64,000 nt of DNA from Marinobacter salinexigens (GTDB lineage Bacteria; Pseudomonadota; Gammaproteobacteria; Pseudomonadales; Oleiphilaceae): the NCBI RefSeq assembly GCF_008370345.1, contig NZ_VTUU01000004.1, forward strand, positions 1 to 64,000, written 5' to 3'. How positions within the stretch are numbered: the first letter of the stretch is position 1; every line of letters begins with the position of its first letter. The translations under genes and the position numbers were made by a program. This document shows, piece by piece, positions 16,183-27,596 of the stretch. The notes below the pieces were generated by a model. The model made no database searches and was not told where the DNA came from. It worked only from the letters and a program-made list of their open reading frames with translations.

Positions 16183-17187
16183 GTGAGAGATCGCACACTG
16201 TCTTCTGGACAGGAGTCGGTGATCCGTGATGTTCAGGACTGGTTGGTGCAGGGGCAGAAAGTCTGGCTCTGCACCATCGTTGAAACCTGGGGTTCCTCAC
16301 CGCGCCCGAAAGGATCCTGGCTGGCGGTCAGTGAAAGTGGCTTGTGGAGTGGGTCGGTCTCAGGTGGCTGCCTTGAGGAGGACCTTCTCCGGCGCACGTC
16401 TTCAGAATGCCCGGAGCACCCGGTGGTGGTCGATTATGGAATAACCGACCAGGATCGAGACCATTTCCAGTTGCCGTGCGGTGGAACCATCCGTTTACTG
16501 GTGGAGCCTCTCGTGTCTGACAGTGCATCCGCTCATATTGATGAACTGGTTACCGCAATGAGACAACGTCGGCCTGTTGTGCGGCGAGTTGGATTAAACC
16601 GAGCGTTGAACGGTGAGCTCGATAGGCCTGACGTGTCCCCTGCGCCGGCAGGGAATGGTACCTTCGTCCGATTCGATGGTGAGACGCTTGAGCACCGGTT
16701 GCAGCCCGAGTGTCGCCTGTTGTTGATTGGTGCTGGGGAAGTCGCCAGATACGTAGCGGAATTTGCTTCTGCCGCGGAGTTCGATGTAACCATCTGTGAG
16801 CCCCGGGATGCTTTTGCGGAGGGCTGGGCTCACAGCCATATTCCGTTGGTGAGGCAGTTGCCAGACGATCTGGTTACCTCTGAGTTCAGCGATGCCTGGG
16901 CGGGTGTGTTGGCCCTTGCACATGATCCCCGGATTGACGATATGGGCTTGCTGGCGGCCCTGGTCTCCCAGGCCTTTTATGTGGGGGCGATGGGGTCGAA
17001 ACAAACCTCCGAGGCCCGGCGTGAGCGCCTGTTGTCCCTTGGGCTTGATGAGGCTGTTCTGGAACGGCTTCGGGCGCCGATCGGCGTGAACATCCCCAGT
17101 AAAACACCTGCAGAGATTGCCATCTCCATTGTTGCTGACCTGATTGCAGCACGTCACCATTTGCGGGCGACTCCACCATCCCTATAA
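16183..17187 (+). CDS. XdhC/CoxI family molybdenum cofactor maturation factor
   Basis: The 334-residue protein (GTG start) has the XdhC/CoxI N-terminal segment (TWGSSPRPKGSWLAV, SGSVSGGCLEEDL) and a C-terminal Rossmann domain (LLLIGAGEVARYVAEFA, GAMGSKQTSEARRERL). XdhC proteins bind and modify the molybdenum cofactor and deliver it to the partner hydroxylase. AGGGGG lies 9 bases before the GTG at 16183. An in-frame ATG at 16159, overlapping the previous gene, is an alternative that would add 8 residues. It ends the three-gene hydroxylase operon. Confidence 0.87.
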   Translation: MRDRTLSSGQESVIRDVQDWLVQGQKVWLCTIVETWGSSPRPKGSWLAVSESGLWSGSVSGGCLEEDLLRRTSSECPEHPVVVDYGITDQDRDHFQLPCGGTIRLLVEPLVSDSASAHIDELVTAMRQRRPVVRRVGLNRALNGELDRPDVSPAPAGNGTFVRFDGETLEHRLQPECRLLLIGAGEVARYVAEFASAAEFDVTICEPRDAFAEGWAHSHIPLVRQLPDDLVTSEFSDAWAGVLALAHDPRIDDMGLLAALVSQAFYVGAMGSKQTSEARRERLLSLGLDEAVLERLRAPIGVNIPSKTPAEIAISIVADLIAARHHLRATPPSL

Positions 17188-17236
17188 TGTCGGCAAATGA
17201 GCGCTCTGAAAGCGTGAGATCTCTGGGAGAGAGCCC

Positions 17237-17863
17237 GTGTTCGATGTCACCCGTTACGCCGTTGCTGCCGATTCCATCATATCGGCGGGACGTTTCCTCT
17301 ATGGCCGAGGCTGGTCCCCGGCCACCAGCAGCAACTACTCTGCTCGGATCGATGAGAATCATATTGCGATAACCGTGTCCGGGCGCCATAAGGGCGAACT
17401 GGGCTCGGGTGATGTGATGGTCGTAGACCTTACCGGGCAGCCAGTCCAGAGCCAGTGTAAGTCGTCAGCTGAAACCCGGTTACATACCGTTCTGTACCAG
17501 ATTTTTCCGGATGTTGGCGCCATTTTGCACACCCATTCCGTTAAGGCTACGGTCCTGAGCCGCCTGTTACCTGCGGGCAAGCCCCTGAGTCTGGAGGGTT
17601 ATGAACTGCAGAAGGCATTCAGCGGCGTACAGACTCATGAATCGACGCTGGACGTTCCTGTGTTCGAAAATACCCAGGATATCGATGCCCTGGCGGAACA
17701 GACCAAGTGTTGGTTTGAGCAGCATCCGGAACAGCCCGGTTACCTCATTCGTGGCCACGGTCTTTACACCTGGGGCAAAACTATGGCCGATTGTCTGCGC
17801 CATGTTGAAGCCTTTGAATTTCTGTTTGAATGTGAACTTGAAACCATGAGGGTTCGCCCATGA
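17237..17863 (+). CDS. mtnB: Methylthioribulose-1-phosphate dehydratase
   Basis: The 208-residue class II aldolase-fold enzyme dehydrates 5-methylthioribulose 1-phosphate to 2,3-diketo-5-methylthiopentyl 1-phosphate in methionine salvage. Zinc ligands are expected at H98 and H100 (ILHTHSVKATV) plus a later histidine in RGHGLYTWG; SSAET holds the likely catalytic acid at 79. It starts with GTG, with GGGAGAG about 6 bases upstream. It overlaps mtnD by 4 bases, and mtnD overlaps mtnC by 4, so the three are translationally coupled. mtnA and the phosphorylase are not in the window. Confidence 0.93.
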   Translation: MFDVTRYAVAADSIISAGRFLYGRGWSPATSSNYSARIDENHIAITVSGRHKGELGSGDVMVVDLTGQPVQSQCKSSAETRLHTVLYQIFPDVGAILHTHSVKATVLSRLLPAGKPLSLEGYELQKAFSGVQTHESTLDVPVFENTQDIDALAEQTKCWFEQHPEQPGYLIRGHGLYTWGKTMADCLRHVEAFEFLFECELETMRVRP

Positions 17864-18420
17864 CTACATTGAGTGTTTTTCACCAGGATCATCCTGAACA
17901 GGCACATACAGTTACCACAGTGGCAAGTGAAATCCGGGATATGCTGTCACAGCACGGCGTTCGCTTCGAACGCTGGGATACCCGGGATCTCCCGGCAGAC
18001 GCTTCGCCCGATGATATTCTGGATGCATACAGTCAGGAAGTTGAGAAACTGAAAAAAGAGTGCGGTTTCCAGACTGCAGATGTGGTCAGCCTGAACCCGG
18101 ATAATCCTCAGAAGGAAGCGTTTCGCCAGAAGTTTCTGGATGAGCACACCCACAGCGAAGATGAGGTTCGTTTTTTCGTACGCGGTAATGGTCTGTTCTA
18201 CCTGCATTTCGGCGATCAGGTGTATGCCATTCTGTGCGAACAGAGCGATCTGATCAGCGTTCCCGACGGCACCCGTCACTGGTTTGATATGGGCCCGGAG
18301 CCGGAATTTACCTGTATCAGGCTGTTTACCAATACTGAAGGCTGGGTTGCCGAGTTTACCGGTGAAGAGATTGCTTCAACATTGCCCCGGTATGAAGCGC
18401 TTGCAGGAGCTGCTGGATGA
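17860..18420 (+). CDS. mtnD: Acireductone dioxygenase
   Basis: The 186-residue cupin binds Fe or Ni through H96, H98, E102 (DEHTHSEDE) and H140 (DGTRHWFDMG), the full ligand set at the positions known from the family. With iron it yields the keto acid precursor of methionine plus formate. With nickel it produces methylthiopropionate, CO and formate. It lies between mtnB and mtnC with ATGA overlaps on both sides. Confidence 0.95.
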   Translation: MTTLSVFHQDHPEQAHTVTTVASEIRDMLSQHGVRFERWDTRDLPADASPDDILDAYSQEVEKLKKECGFQTADVVSLNPDNPQKEAFRQKFLDEHTHSEDEVRFFVRGNGLFYLHFGDQVYAILCEQSDLISVPDGTRHWFDMGPEPEFTCIRLFTNTEGWVAEFTGEEIASTLPRYEALAGAAG

Positions 18421-19109
18421 TCCGTGTTGTCCTGACTGACATCGAAGGGACCACCAGCTCGATCTCGTTCGTGCATGACGTGCTGTTTCCATATGCCAGC
18501 GAACACTTGCCAGGGTTTGTGCGTCAGCACTACAGGGATAATCAGGCGGTCTCCGAACAGCTCGCTGCTGTGGCTGAGACGGCGGGCGTTGATGGTAATG
18601 ACGTGGATGGTCTGATTGAGGTCCTGCAGAGCTGGATTCGTGACGATCGGAAGGAAACGCCGCTCAAGGCCCTGCAGGGAATGATCTGGGAGCAGGGCTA
18701 TCATCAGGGCGAGCTGAAAGGTCACATTTATGATGATGCCGCCGAATATCTCCAGCGCTGGCATGACCGCGGATTGCGGTTGTTTGTCTACTCCTCCGGA
18801 TCGGTCAAGGCGCAGAAACTGATTTTCGGTTATACCACTGACGGGGATTTCACTCCGTACTTTTCGGGTTACTTTGATACCCGTATCGGTGGCAAGAAGG
18901 AATCGGACTCCTACCGTAATATTCTCAGAGAAGTCGGTGTTGAAGCCGGGACGGTACTGTTCCTGTCGGATGTGGAAGCAGAGCTGGCGGCGGCAGAAGA
19001 GGCCGGGATGCAAACCGCATGGCTTGTTCGGGATGGTGATCTGCCTGAAACGTCCCGGTTTGTGGCCCGCAATTTTTCGGAGGTGGATGAACTTCTGAAA
19101 AGACGCTGA
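18417..19109 (+). CDS. mtnC: Enolase-phosphatase E1
   Basis: The 230-residue HAD-superfamily enzyme converts 2,3-diketo-5-methylthiopentyl 1-phosphate to acireductone. The nucleophile motif is LTDIEGTTSS (D8, E10, the DxEGT form typical of this subfamily), with VYSSGS as motif II, GGKKESDSY containing the motif III lysine, and FLSDVEAEL as motif IV. It provides the substrate of the MtnD enzyme encoded just upstream. Confidence 0.95.
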   Translation: MIRVVLTDIEGTTSSISFVHDVLFPYASEHLPGFVRQHYRDNQAVSEQLAAVAETAGVDGNDVDGLIEVLQSWIRDDRKETPLKALQGMIWEQGYHQGELKGHIYDDAAEYLQRWHDRGLRLFVYSSGSVKAQKLIFGYTTDGDFTPYFSGYFDTRIGGKKESDSYRNILREVGVEAGTVLFLSDVEAELAAAEEAGMQTAWLVRDGDLPETSRFVARNFSEVDELLKRR

Positions 19110-19156
19110 TCCTCGGTTTCTGCACATGAGGAACGTCCTGCAACGGTGAGGTAATT

Positions 19157-20215
19157 ATGCCCGGACACAGAATTATCCGGTTGCTGGTTTCGATACTTCT
19201 TGTCGGCGTACTCACCGGTTGCAACCCTTTCAGTGATGCCCGCTCCATGATGGATGAGTATGTGGAGCGGGTTGCCCGGGTTCTTGAAACAGAAGCCTTG
19301 TTATCCCCCATAGAATCCCCTGACTTGTTCCCGCGCCGACGGGATCGCGCCTTGCCAATGCCCGAACTGGATATGGGCATGCTGGATTTCCTGTCACTTT
19401 ATGGCTGCGAGTTGCAGGTTGTTGTTGGCGAAAAAAACTCTGTTCTCGGCAGGGTAATGCAGCCACTGAACCGATTGCGTTATGAGCTTCGTTTTATCCG
19501 TGCCGCTAACGACTGCCTGCCGGAAACGGAAGACGAGGAGCTAGTGGTGCTCCTTGAGCGTGCGATCAAGGAAAAGCGTGCATCGCTGCCAGTGGCGGTC
19601 TGGAACGCGACTCTGGGTGGTGAGGAAGTCGAGAGCCTGTTTACGCTCTCGAAGGGCTCATACCCGGTATCTGCAGAAGGCAATCCGGTCTCCGACCTGG
19701 CTCTGGAAGCTCGCCAGTTAAATCAGGCTGTCTCACGGATACTGGCCGGTGACGTGGGTGTGGATCTCGAGTTCGCCGGGCCAGTGCAGCAACGTTGGCA
19801 GGCTGAGACCCGGGCAGGGCAGCTCATCAACAGCGCGCAACTCCTTGTAACCAGGCTTGACGACGCTACGGCGTTGATCCGACAGCGTATCGAGGGGCGC
19901 CCACTCTGCCTGAATGGCAAGCCCAATAATCAGTCCGATATTGTTCAGAACATGTTTTTCAGTATTTATATTGGCAAGGTGCAGCCTTATCTGAGCGATG
20001 TGAGGCAGGCCAGTCAGGCGCTGATGGGACCATTGACAAGGCTGGCGGAACAGCAGTTGGCGGTGATGCCTGAAGGTTTTCGCCCCTGGTATCAGCGGTA
20101 CCTCTCGGAGGAGACAGACAATAGCCTCTGGGGCAGGCTGGATACCGCTATGATGGAACATACCCGCAGTTGGCAGAATCTGCTGGAGCAGTGTGGTTTA
20201 CGCCCCGGAGCCTGA
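19157..20215 (+). CDS. DUF3080 family lipoprotein
   Basis: The 352-residue protein has a lipoprotein signal (LLVSILLVGVLTGC, Cys22) and a mostly helical mature domain with several conserved cysteines (YGCELQ, NDCLPE, RPLCLNG, EQCGLR) that could pair in the periplasm. It matches the gammaproteobacterial DUF3080 family, whose function is unknown. It starts 47 bases after mtnC and converges with the GspE-like gene (5-base gap). Confidence 0.82.
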   Translation: MPGHRIIRLLVSILLVGVLTGCNPFSDARSMMDEYVERVARVLETEALLSPIESPDLFPRRRDRALPMPELDMGMLDFLSLYGCELQVVVGEKNSVLGRVMQPLNRLRYELRFIRAANDCLPETEDEELVVLLERAIKEKRASLPVAVWNATLGGEEVESLFTLSKGSYPVSAEGNPVSDLALEARQLNQAVSRILAGDVGVDLEFAGPVQQRWQAETRAGQLINSAQLLVTRLDDATALIRQRIEGRPLCLNGKPNNQSDIVQNMFFSIYIGKVQPYLSDVRQASQALMGPLTRLAEQQLAVMPEGFRPWYQRYLSEETDNSLWGRLDTAMMEHTRSWQNLLEQCGLRPGA

Positions 20216-20220
20216 CGGTC

Positions 20221-22014
20221 TCAGCGTTGGCTTTCCGGAGTGACCCGCAGAATTTCCTCAACCGTTGTCTGTCCCGCCGCGACTTTTTGCGCACCGCTCA
20301 GCCGCAGGGACTTCATGCCTTCCTTGTAGGCATCAAGGCGCAGTTGCTCTAACTCGCAGCGGTCCGTTATCTGGCTGACCAGGTGCCCCGTCAGGGGCAT
20401 GATTTCGTAAACGCCTGCCCGGCCCATGTAGCCCGTGTTTCGGCATTCGAGACAGCCCATAGGATGAAAGAACTGCTTGGGAACCGGTGCTTTCCAAGGA
20501 CGCGTCAGAGTCTGCCAGGCGCTCTCGTCGGCGGGGCCGGCCTCTTTGCAGTGAGGGCAGAGTATCCGGGTCAGGCGCTGGGCCATCACGCCAAGCACGG
20601 TCGCCCGAATGAGATAGGGCGGGATGCCCAGCTCCATCAAACGGGTAATCGCACTGGGGGCATCGTTAGTGTGTAGTGTAGACAGCACCAGATGACCTGT
20701 GAGTGCAGCCTGAACTGCCATTTCAGCGGTTTCCAGATCCCGGATCTCGCCAATCATGATGATGTCCGGGTCCTGGCGGAGCAGGGCGCGAACGCCAGCG
20801 GCAAAGGTCAGGTCAATGTTAGTCTGAACCTGCATCTGATTGAATGCCGGCTCTACCATCTCTATGGGATCTTCAATGGTACAGACATTCAGCTCGGGTG
20901 AGGCGATCTGCTTGAGGGTGGAATAGAGTGTGGTCGTCTTTCCCGATCCGGTTGGCCCGGTCACCAGAACAATGCCATGGGGGCGGCTGGTCATGTCCTG
21001 CCAGCGCTGCCGGTCTTCTTTGCTGAATCCCAGCTGTTCGTAACTCTTGAGCAGAACCTCTGGGTCGAAGATCCGCATTACCATTTTCTCGCCAAACGCT
21101 GTGGGCATGGTCGCCAGACGCAGCTCCACTTCGCTGTTGTCCGGCTTTCGCGTCTTTATTCGTCCATCCTGAGGGCGCCGTTTTTCGGCCACATTCAGTC
21201 GACCCAGTATTTTCAGTCGGCTGGTGACGGCCATACCGACATGCTCAGGAAACTCATAGACGCTGTGCAGAACGCCGTCGATCCGGAAGCGGACCCTGGT
21301 CACTCCGCGCCGGGGCTCGATATGTATATCCGAGGCCCTCTGATCAAACGCATACTGCAGCAGCCAGTCCACGATACGAACCACATGCTGGTCGTTAGCA
21401 TCGGGGTTTTCGCTGGAGCCAAGGTCCAGCAGCTGCTCAAAATTCTGAGTGTTGCCGGCCGCTGAAGATTGCTGGCCTCCGGCCTTACTGACAGAAGATG
21501 CTAACTGGTAGAACTCAACGGTAAAACGGCGAATGTCTTCCGGGTTGGCAACCACGCGACGAATGGTCTTGCGCACCGCCTGGGAAAGGTTGCCTTCCCA
21601 GTCATTTTTGAAAGGATCTGCACTGGCAATGACCACTTCATCGTGGTTGATCTCGACCGCAAGGATTCCGTGGCGCTGAGCAAATGCATAGGACATCACT
21701 TTTGCAATCGCCGGCGTGTCGATTTTCAGTGGATCAATATGGTAGTAAGGCTGGTTAGCCCACTCTGCCAGCCAGCGGGTCAGCTCTTCCTGGCCCAGGG
21801 CACGGCCGGATCTGAGGCTATTCAGTCCGGCGATGGCAATCAACTCAAGCGGGTGCCTTCTGGTCGCCTGGCTACCGCCGGCTGCTGCGCCGAGGTTTGC
21901 ACTCAGTACACGATCGGCGTCGTCCTGGCTGATCTCGCCCCGGGAGACCAGTGCAGTGCACAGGTCTCTGAGTGTCAGTTCTCCATAGGGCTGTGAGGGG
22001 TGGACCGCGTTCAT
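20221..22014 (-). CDS. Orphan GspE/PilB-type secretion ATPase
   Basis: The 597-residue protein has an N-terminal GspE-N-type domain and a RecA-like ATPase with Walker A GPTGSGKTTTLYS, Asp box TIEDPIEM, Walker B IIMIGEIRDLETAE and His box HLVLSTLHTND. A late zinc-binding pair of CxxC motifs (CPHC, CLEC) is also present. These define type II secretion or type IV pilus assembly ATPases. No other secretin, pseudopilin or inner-membrane platform gene lies nearby, so it is encoded apart from its machine. It overlaps the DUF2069 gene by 4 bases. Confidence 0.9.
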   Translation of the reverse strand: MNAVHPSQPYGELTLRDLCTALVSRGEISQDDADRVLSANLGAAAGGSQATRRHPLELIAIAGLNSLRSGRALGQEELTRWLAEWANQPYYHIDPLKIDTPAIAKVMSYAFAQRHGILAVEINHDEVVIASADPFKNDWEGNLSQAVRKTIRRVVANPEDIRRFTVEFYQLASSVSKAGGQQSSAAGNTQNFEQLLDLGSSENPDANDQHVVRIVDWLLQYAFDQRASDIHIEPRRGVTRVRFRIDGVLHSVYEFPEHVGMAVTSRLKILGRLNVAEKRRPQDGRIKTRKPDNSEVELRLATMPTAFGEKMVMRIFDPEVLLKSYEQLGFSKEDRQRWQDMTSRPHGIVLVTGPTGSGKTTTLYSTLKQIASPELNVCTIEDPIEMVEPAFNQMQVQTNIDLTFAAGVRALLRQDPDIIMIGEIRDLETAEMAVQAALTGHLVLSTLHTNDAPSAITRLMELGIPPYLIRATVLGVMAQRLTRILCPHCKEAGPADESAWQTLTRPWKAPVPKQFFHPMGCLECRNTGYMGRAGVYEIMPLTGHLVSQITDRCELEQLRLDAYKEGMKSLRLSGAQKVAAGQTTVEEILRVTPESQR

Positions 22015-22370
22015 CCTGATACCGGGCGGTTCACTTTAAGGTGAAACATGGCAACGATGAACAGCAGCAGGGTAAGAATTGTCAGGACAACCGGTCCGGG
22101 AGCCCCTTCGCTTAGCCACGCAGAAACCACACCCTGTGTGAAGTAAAAAATGACTACGAAGGCCATCCAGATATAACCTTTGTTATTGCCACGAAAAACC
22201 GGGACGACAAATATCAGCAACGGCAATAGCTTTACCGACAGCATCAGCGGTATGGAAACCCCCTCGACGGGTGCCGGGAAGAAGGTGGTCAGCACCAGAG
22301 TGACCAGCACAGCGACGTAGGCTGCGGAGGTCAGACGGGCCGTCGTCTTTGCTTTCGGGTTGTGTAGCAT
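22011..22370 (-). CDS. DUF2069 membrane protein
   Basis: The 119-residue protein has four predicted transmembrane helices (about 14-33, 42-60, 66-85 and 92-112), as in the DUF2069 family often found downstream of wrbA in pseudomonads. Function is unknown. The stop overlaps the start of the GspE-like gene. wrbA lies 39 bases upstream on the same strand. Confidence 0.82.
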   Translation of the reverse strand: MLHNPKAKTTARLTSAAYVAVLVTLVLTTFFPAPVEGVSIPLMLSVKLLPLLIFVVPVFRGNNKGYIWMAFVVIFYFTQGVVSAWLSEGAPGPVVLTILTLLLFIVAMFHLKVNRPVSG

Positions 22371-22409
22371 ATTCGGTGTCCAGGAGCGGTGAATGTGTGA
22401 ACCAGGGTG

Positions 22410-23397
<988 letters not shown>

Positions 23398-23464
23398 CTT
23401 CGGGCCTGGTTCTCAGAATGGATGCAACATTTTCGTAGGCCGTAGTCTAACAGGAGGTTTTCTC

Positions 23465-23932
23465 GTGCAGTACCCTGCATTCCGGAGCTTTTTCGGAGGT
23501 TTGCTGCGTTTCGGTCTGGTGGCGGTCGTGTTACTGATGGCTGCTTGTGAGAAAATTGAACTCGAGCGTGCCGATGCCCCCGATATCGGGTGGGACAAGT
23601 ATCGGGGCCAATGGGTACTGGTAAATTACTGGGCTGAGTGGTGCAAGCCCTGCCTGGAGGAGATCCCGGAGCTGAATGCCCTCGATAGATCGCCGGACAT
23701 TGCCGTTCTGGGGGTCAATTTTGACGGCGTTGAGGGTGAAGCACTGGTGAATCTCGGCCAGAAAATGGGTATCGAATTCACCCTGTTGAACAGAGACCCC
23801 GGCCAGACCCTTGGCTGGGAAGTACCCGTGGGGTTGCCGGCGACGTTTGTCGTTGATCCTGAGGGCGAACTGGTGGAAGTCCGTTTTGGTCCCCAGTCAG
23901 AAGCAGATATACGGGCCCTGATCCGCAGTTGA
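23465..23932 (+). CDS. TlpA-like thioredoxin-fold lipoprotein
   Basis: The 155-residue protein starts at a GTG preceded by a perfect AGGAGG at 7 bases. The N-terminus is a lipoprotein signal ([10 protein letters not shown]) and the mature part a thioredoxin fold with active site [13 protein letters not shown] and a cis-proline loop (GLPATFVVD). It is probably a periplasmic disulfide reductase anchored to a membrane, similar to TlpA/ResA proteins. A longer frame upstream would overlap the divergent ArsC-like gene and is not favoured. Confidence 0.88.
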   Translation: MQYPAFRSFFGGLLRFGLVAVVLLMAACEKIELERADAPDIGWDKYRGQWVLVNYWAEWCKPCLEEIPELNALDRSPDIAVLGVNFDGVEGEALVNLGQKMGIEFTLLNRDPGQTLGWEVPVGLPATFVVDPEGELVEVRFGPQSEADIRALIRS

Positions 23933-23975
23933 GGCGGGGCCGCAAAGAATCCAGCAGCAGGAATTGCCTGACGTT

Positions 23976-26900
23976 ATGCCACAGACTTTTGTACATCTCC
24001 GGGTCCACTCTGAATACTCCATGGTCGACGGCCTGGTTCGGGTGAAACCGCTGGTCAGTCGGGTTGCCGAACTTGGAATGCCCGCCGTCGGCCTGACTGA
24101 GCAGTCCAACATGTGCTCGCTGGTCCGGTTTTACAAGGCAGCCGTTGGTGCCGGCGTCAAACCCATCATTGGCGCGGATCTATGGCTGGAGAACCCGGAC
24201 GAGCCTGAAGCTCCCTTCCGGCTGACTCTGCTGGCTCGCAATGGCGATGGCTACCTTAACCTGACTGAAATTATCTCTCTCGGTTTTACCGAAGGGCAGA
24301 GGTATGGCAAGCCTATTATTCGCCGGGAGTGGCTCGAAGCCAGAGCCAACGGGCTGGTCGTGCTGTCTGGTGGCAAGCTCGGGGATGTAGGTAAGGCGTT
24401 GCTGGCGGGTAAGCCCGAGTTGGCCCGGGAGCGCGCCGAATACTGGAAGAAGCTGTATCCGGGCAGTTATTACCTGGAACTTCAACGTACCGGCCGTGCC
24501 GGTGATGAAGACTGCCTTCATATGAGTGTCGAGCTGGCCGGTGAGCTGGCGTTGCCGGTTGTTGCCACCAACGACGTTCACTTCCTGACGGCGGACGATT
24601 TCGAGGCCCACGAAGCCCGGGTATGTATCGGTGAGAGCCGTACGTTGGATGATCCACGCCGTGATCGTCGCTTCAGTGACCAGCAATACCTTCGCAGTGC
24701 TGAGGAGATGATCGAGCTGTTCTCTGACATCCCAGAGGCGATCGAGAACACCGTCGAAATTGCCCGTCGTTGTTCGGTTAAAGTTCGTATGGGCGAGTAT
24801 TTCCTGCCGGACTACCCGATTCCTGAAGGCATGACCATGGATGAGTACTTCCGTCATGCCTCTGAGGAAGGGCTCGAAGAGCGTCTGAAAGTCATCCTTA
24901 GCAAGGAGGACCCTGAGTATGACCAGAAAAGGGAAGCCTATTACAAACGCCTGAATTTCGAACTGGATATCATTATCCAGATGGGGTTCCCGGGTTACTT
25001 CCTGATCGTTATGGACTTCATTAAGTGGGCCAAGAATAACGGTGTACCGGTGGGGCCTGGCCGGGGTTCGGGTGCGGGCTCCCTGGTGGCCTACGTGTTG
25101 CTGATTACAGACCTTGATCCTCTTGAATACGACCTGCTGTTCGAGCGATTCCTGAACCCGGAACGGGTTTCTATGCCCGACTTCGACGTTGACTTCTGCA
25201 TGGAAGGCCGGGACCGGGTTATCGATTACACCGCCCGGAAATATGGCCGGGAGGCTGTTTCCCAGATCATTACCTTCGGTACCATGGCTGCCAAAGCGGT
25301 GGTGAGGGATGTTGCCCGGGTTCAGGGCAAATCCTATGGTCTGGCGGACAAACTGTCGAAGCTGATCCCGTTTGAAGTCGGGATGACCCTCAATAAGGCC
25401 ATCGAACAGGAGCCCCAGCTCAAAGAGTTTCTCGAACAGGATGAGGAAGCCCAGGAAATCTGGGAGATGGCGTTGAAGCTTGAGGGCGTGTGTCGGAACG
25501 CGGGTAAGCACGCCGGTGGTGTGGTTATCGCGCCCACCAAAATCACCGATTTTTCCCCCCTGTACTGTGACGATGACGGCGGCAGCCTGGTTACCCAGTT
25601 TGATAAGGGGGACGTGGAAGAGGCTGGCCTGGTCAAATTCGACTTTCTGGGGCTGCGAACCCTGACCATCATCAAATGGGCTCTGGGTATGATCAACCCG
25701 CGCCGTGAAAAACGCGGGCAGGGGGATCTGGACATCAGTACGATACCCCTGGATGACAAGATCTCGTTTGATCTCCTGAAGAAAGCGGAAACCACAGCGG
25801 TGTTCCAGTTGGAATCCCGGGGAATGAAAGACCTGATCCGGCGCCTGCAGCCGGATTCTCTGGAAGATATGATCGCCCTGGTGGCTCTGTTCCGCCCGGG
25901 CCCGCTACAGTCAGGGATGGTGGACGACTTTATTGATCGTAAGCACGGACGTCAGCCGCTGTCGTACCCGCATCCGGATTACCAGTATCCGGGCTTGCAG
26001 CCGGTCCTGGAGCCAACCTACGGCGTTATCCTCTATCAGGAGCAGGTCATGCAGATCGCTCAGGTGATGGCTGGCTATACCCTGGGTGGCGCGGATATGT
26101 TGCGGCGTGCCATGGGTAAGAAAAAGCCGGAGGAAATGGCGAAGCAGAAGGCTGTTTTCCTTGAGGGGTGTGAAAACAACGGCATCGACAAGACCCTGGC
26201 TGAAAATATCTTTGACCTGGTAGAGAAATTCGCCGGCTACGGTTTCAACAAATCACACTCTGCAGCGTACGCGCTGGTGTCTTATCAGACACTGTGGCTA
26301 AAAGCTCATTACCCGGCCGAATTCATGGCTGCTGTGCTGACCGCCGATATGCAGAACACCGACAAGGTGGTGACGCTGGTGGAAGAGTGCCGGAACATGA
26401 AGCTGGACTTGCTCGTTCCGGATGTCAGCCGATCTGAGTACACCTTTACCGTCAACGATGATGGCCAGATCATTTACGGTCTGGGTGCGATCAAGGGGCT
26501 GGGTGAAGGTCCGATCGACAGCATCGTGGAAGCCGCGAAAGGCGGCCCGTTCCAGGATATTTTCGATTTCTGCCGGCGTGTGGACCTGAAGAAGGTCAAC
26601 AAGCGTGCCATGGAGGCGTTAATTCGTTCCGGAGCTATGGACAAGCTGGGTCCCGGCCGGGCGCAACTGATGGCCAGCATTGACAAGGCTGTTCAGCAGG
26701 CAGATCAGCAATCCCGGAATGATGCAGCCGGGATGATGGACATGTTCGGGGAGATGCTCGAAGGTGGCGGCGAAGACGGGGATGCCTACGCTGACGTTTC
26801 GGGCGTTCGGGAGTGGCCGGAGAAGGAACGACTGAAGGGTGAAAAAGATACCCTGGGGCTTTACCTTACAGGTCATCCGTTTGACGAATATGAAAAGGAA

Positions 26901-27458
26901 GTTCGCCGGTTTGTTCGTTCCTCCATCGCAGATCTGAAACCGAACAAATCTCCCCAGCGTGTGGCCGGGCTGGTGGTCGCCCAGCGCACCATGAAAACCA
27001 AGACTGGTTCCACCATGTGCTTCATCACCCTGGATGATCGTAGTGGCCGGATTGAAGCTACATTGTTTTCAGAGGCATTTTTTGAAAACCGCGAGTTGCT
27101 GCAGTCCGATCAGGTCATTGTTGTTGAAGGTCAGGTCAGCCATGATGACTATTCCGGCCAGTTGAAAATGAGGGTCAGTTCGGTCACGGATGTGGCCTCG
27201 GCTCGTCAGCAATTCAGCCGGGGATTGCAGCTTAACCTGCGCGCTGACCAGCTTCAGAACGGTCTGCTGGATAAGCTTGATAACACCCTCAGGCCATTCC
27301 GCTGTGAAGGGAGTCCGGTCTGGATCGAATACAGCAGTCCGGATGCCAAAACCCGGATAGAGTTGGGTGAGTCCTGGCGGGTACAGCCAGATGACAACCT
27401 GTTACTGGAGCTTCGGTACCTTGTGGGCGACCAGTGCGTGGAACTGGTCTATGATTGA
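23976..27458 (+). CDS. dnaE: DNA polymerase III alpha subunit
   Basis: The 1160-residue replicative polymerase catalytic subunit starts at ATG 23976 ([19 protein letters not shown]). It contains the N-terminal PHP domain, the C-family polymerase core with [16 protein letters not shown] and the catalytic aspartates in [19 protein letters not shown], a helix-hairpin-helix region and a C-terminal OB-fold ([19 protein letters not shown]). Length equals the E. coli enzyme. A stem-loop follows, then accA; dnaE-accA order is common in gammaproteobacteria. Confidence 0.98.
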   Translation: MPQTFVHLRVHSEYSMVDGLVRVKPLVSRVAELGMPAVGLTEQSNMCSLVRFYKAAVGAGVKPIIGADLWLENPDEPEAPFRLTLLARNGDGYLNLTEIISLGFTEGQRYGKPIIRREWLEARANGLVVLSGGKLGDVGKALLAGKPELARERAEYWKKLYPGSYYLELQRTGRAGDEDCLHMSVELAGELALPVVATNDVHFLTADDFEAHEARVCIGESRTLDDPRRDRRFSDQQYLRSAEEMIELFSDIPEAIENTVEIARRCSVKVRMGEYFLPDYPIPEGMTMDEYFRHASEEGLEERLKVILSKEDPEYDQKREAYYKRLNFELDIIIQMGFPGYFLIVMDFIKWAKNNGVPVGPGRGSGAGSLVAYVLLITDLDPLEYDLLFERFLNPERVSMPDFDVDFCMEGRDRVIDYTARKYGREAVSQIITFGTMAAKAVVRDVARVQGKSYGLADKLSKLIPFEVGMTLNKAIEQEPQLKEFLEQDEEAQEIWEMALKLEGVCRNAGKHAGGVVIAPTKITDFSPLYCDDDGGSLVTQFDKGDVEEAGLVKFDFLGLRTLTIIKWALGMINPRREKRGQGDLDISTIPLDDKISFDLLKKAETTAVFQLESRGMKDLIRRLQPDSLEDMIALVALFRPGPLQSGMVDDFIDRKHGRQPLSYPHPDYQYPGLQPVLEPTYGVILYQEQVMQIAQVMAGYTLGGADMLRRAMGKKKPEEMAKQKAVFLEGCENNGIDKTLAENIFDLVEKFAGYGFNKSHSAAYALVSYQTLWLKAHYPAEFMAAVLTADMQNTDKVVTLVEECRNMKLDLLVPDVSRSEYTFTVNDDGQIIYGLGAIKGLGEGPIDSIVEAAKGGPFQDIFDFCRRVDLKKVNKRAMEALIRSGAMDKLGPGRAQLMASIDKAVQQADQQSRNDAAGMMDMFGEMLEGGGEDGDAYADVSGVREWPEKERLKGEKDTLGLYLTGHPFDEYEKEVRRFVRSSIADLKPNKSPQRVAGLVVAQRTMKTKTGSTMCFITLDDRSGRIEATLFSEAFFENRELLQSDQVIVVEGQVSHDDYSGQLKMRVSSVTDVASARQQFSRGLQLNLRADQLQNGLLDKLDNTLRPFRCEGSPVWIEYSSPDAKTRIELGESWRVQPDDNLLLELRYLVGDQCVELVYD

Positions 27459-27524
27459 GGGTGTTGGGCAAGGTCCGGGCTGCTTTTCGGTGCTTAACTG
27501 TGCGAAAAATTAAAAGTTTGTCAG

Positions 27525-27552
27525 AAAGCGGACTCATACAAAGGTCCGCTTT
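27525..27552 (+). terminator. Stem-loop after dnaE, probable weak terminator
   Basis: A perfect 9-bp stem (AAAGCGGAC / GTCCGCTTT) with a 10-base loop lies 66 bases after the dnaE stop. Only three T end the stem, so termination may be partial. Confidence 0.5.
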
Positions 27553-27596
27553 AGCCAGACTCCGGGCGCTGCTATCTTTGTCCCAAATTCTGATGT

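Noticed and set aside
24180..25511. Long open frame (443 codons) on the minus strand inside dnaE
   Set aside because: It is antisense to highly conserved polymerase coding sequence, has no family resemblance and arises from codon bias. The same applies to long antisense frames in pyrG (30091-31242), eno (32591-34024), metG (48562-50073) and apbC (51082-52056).
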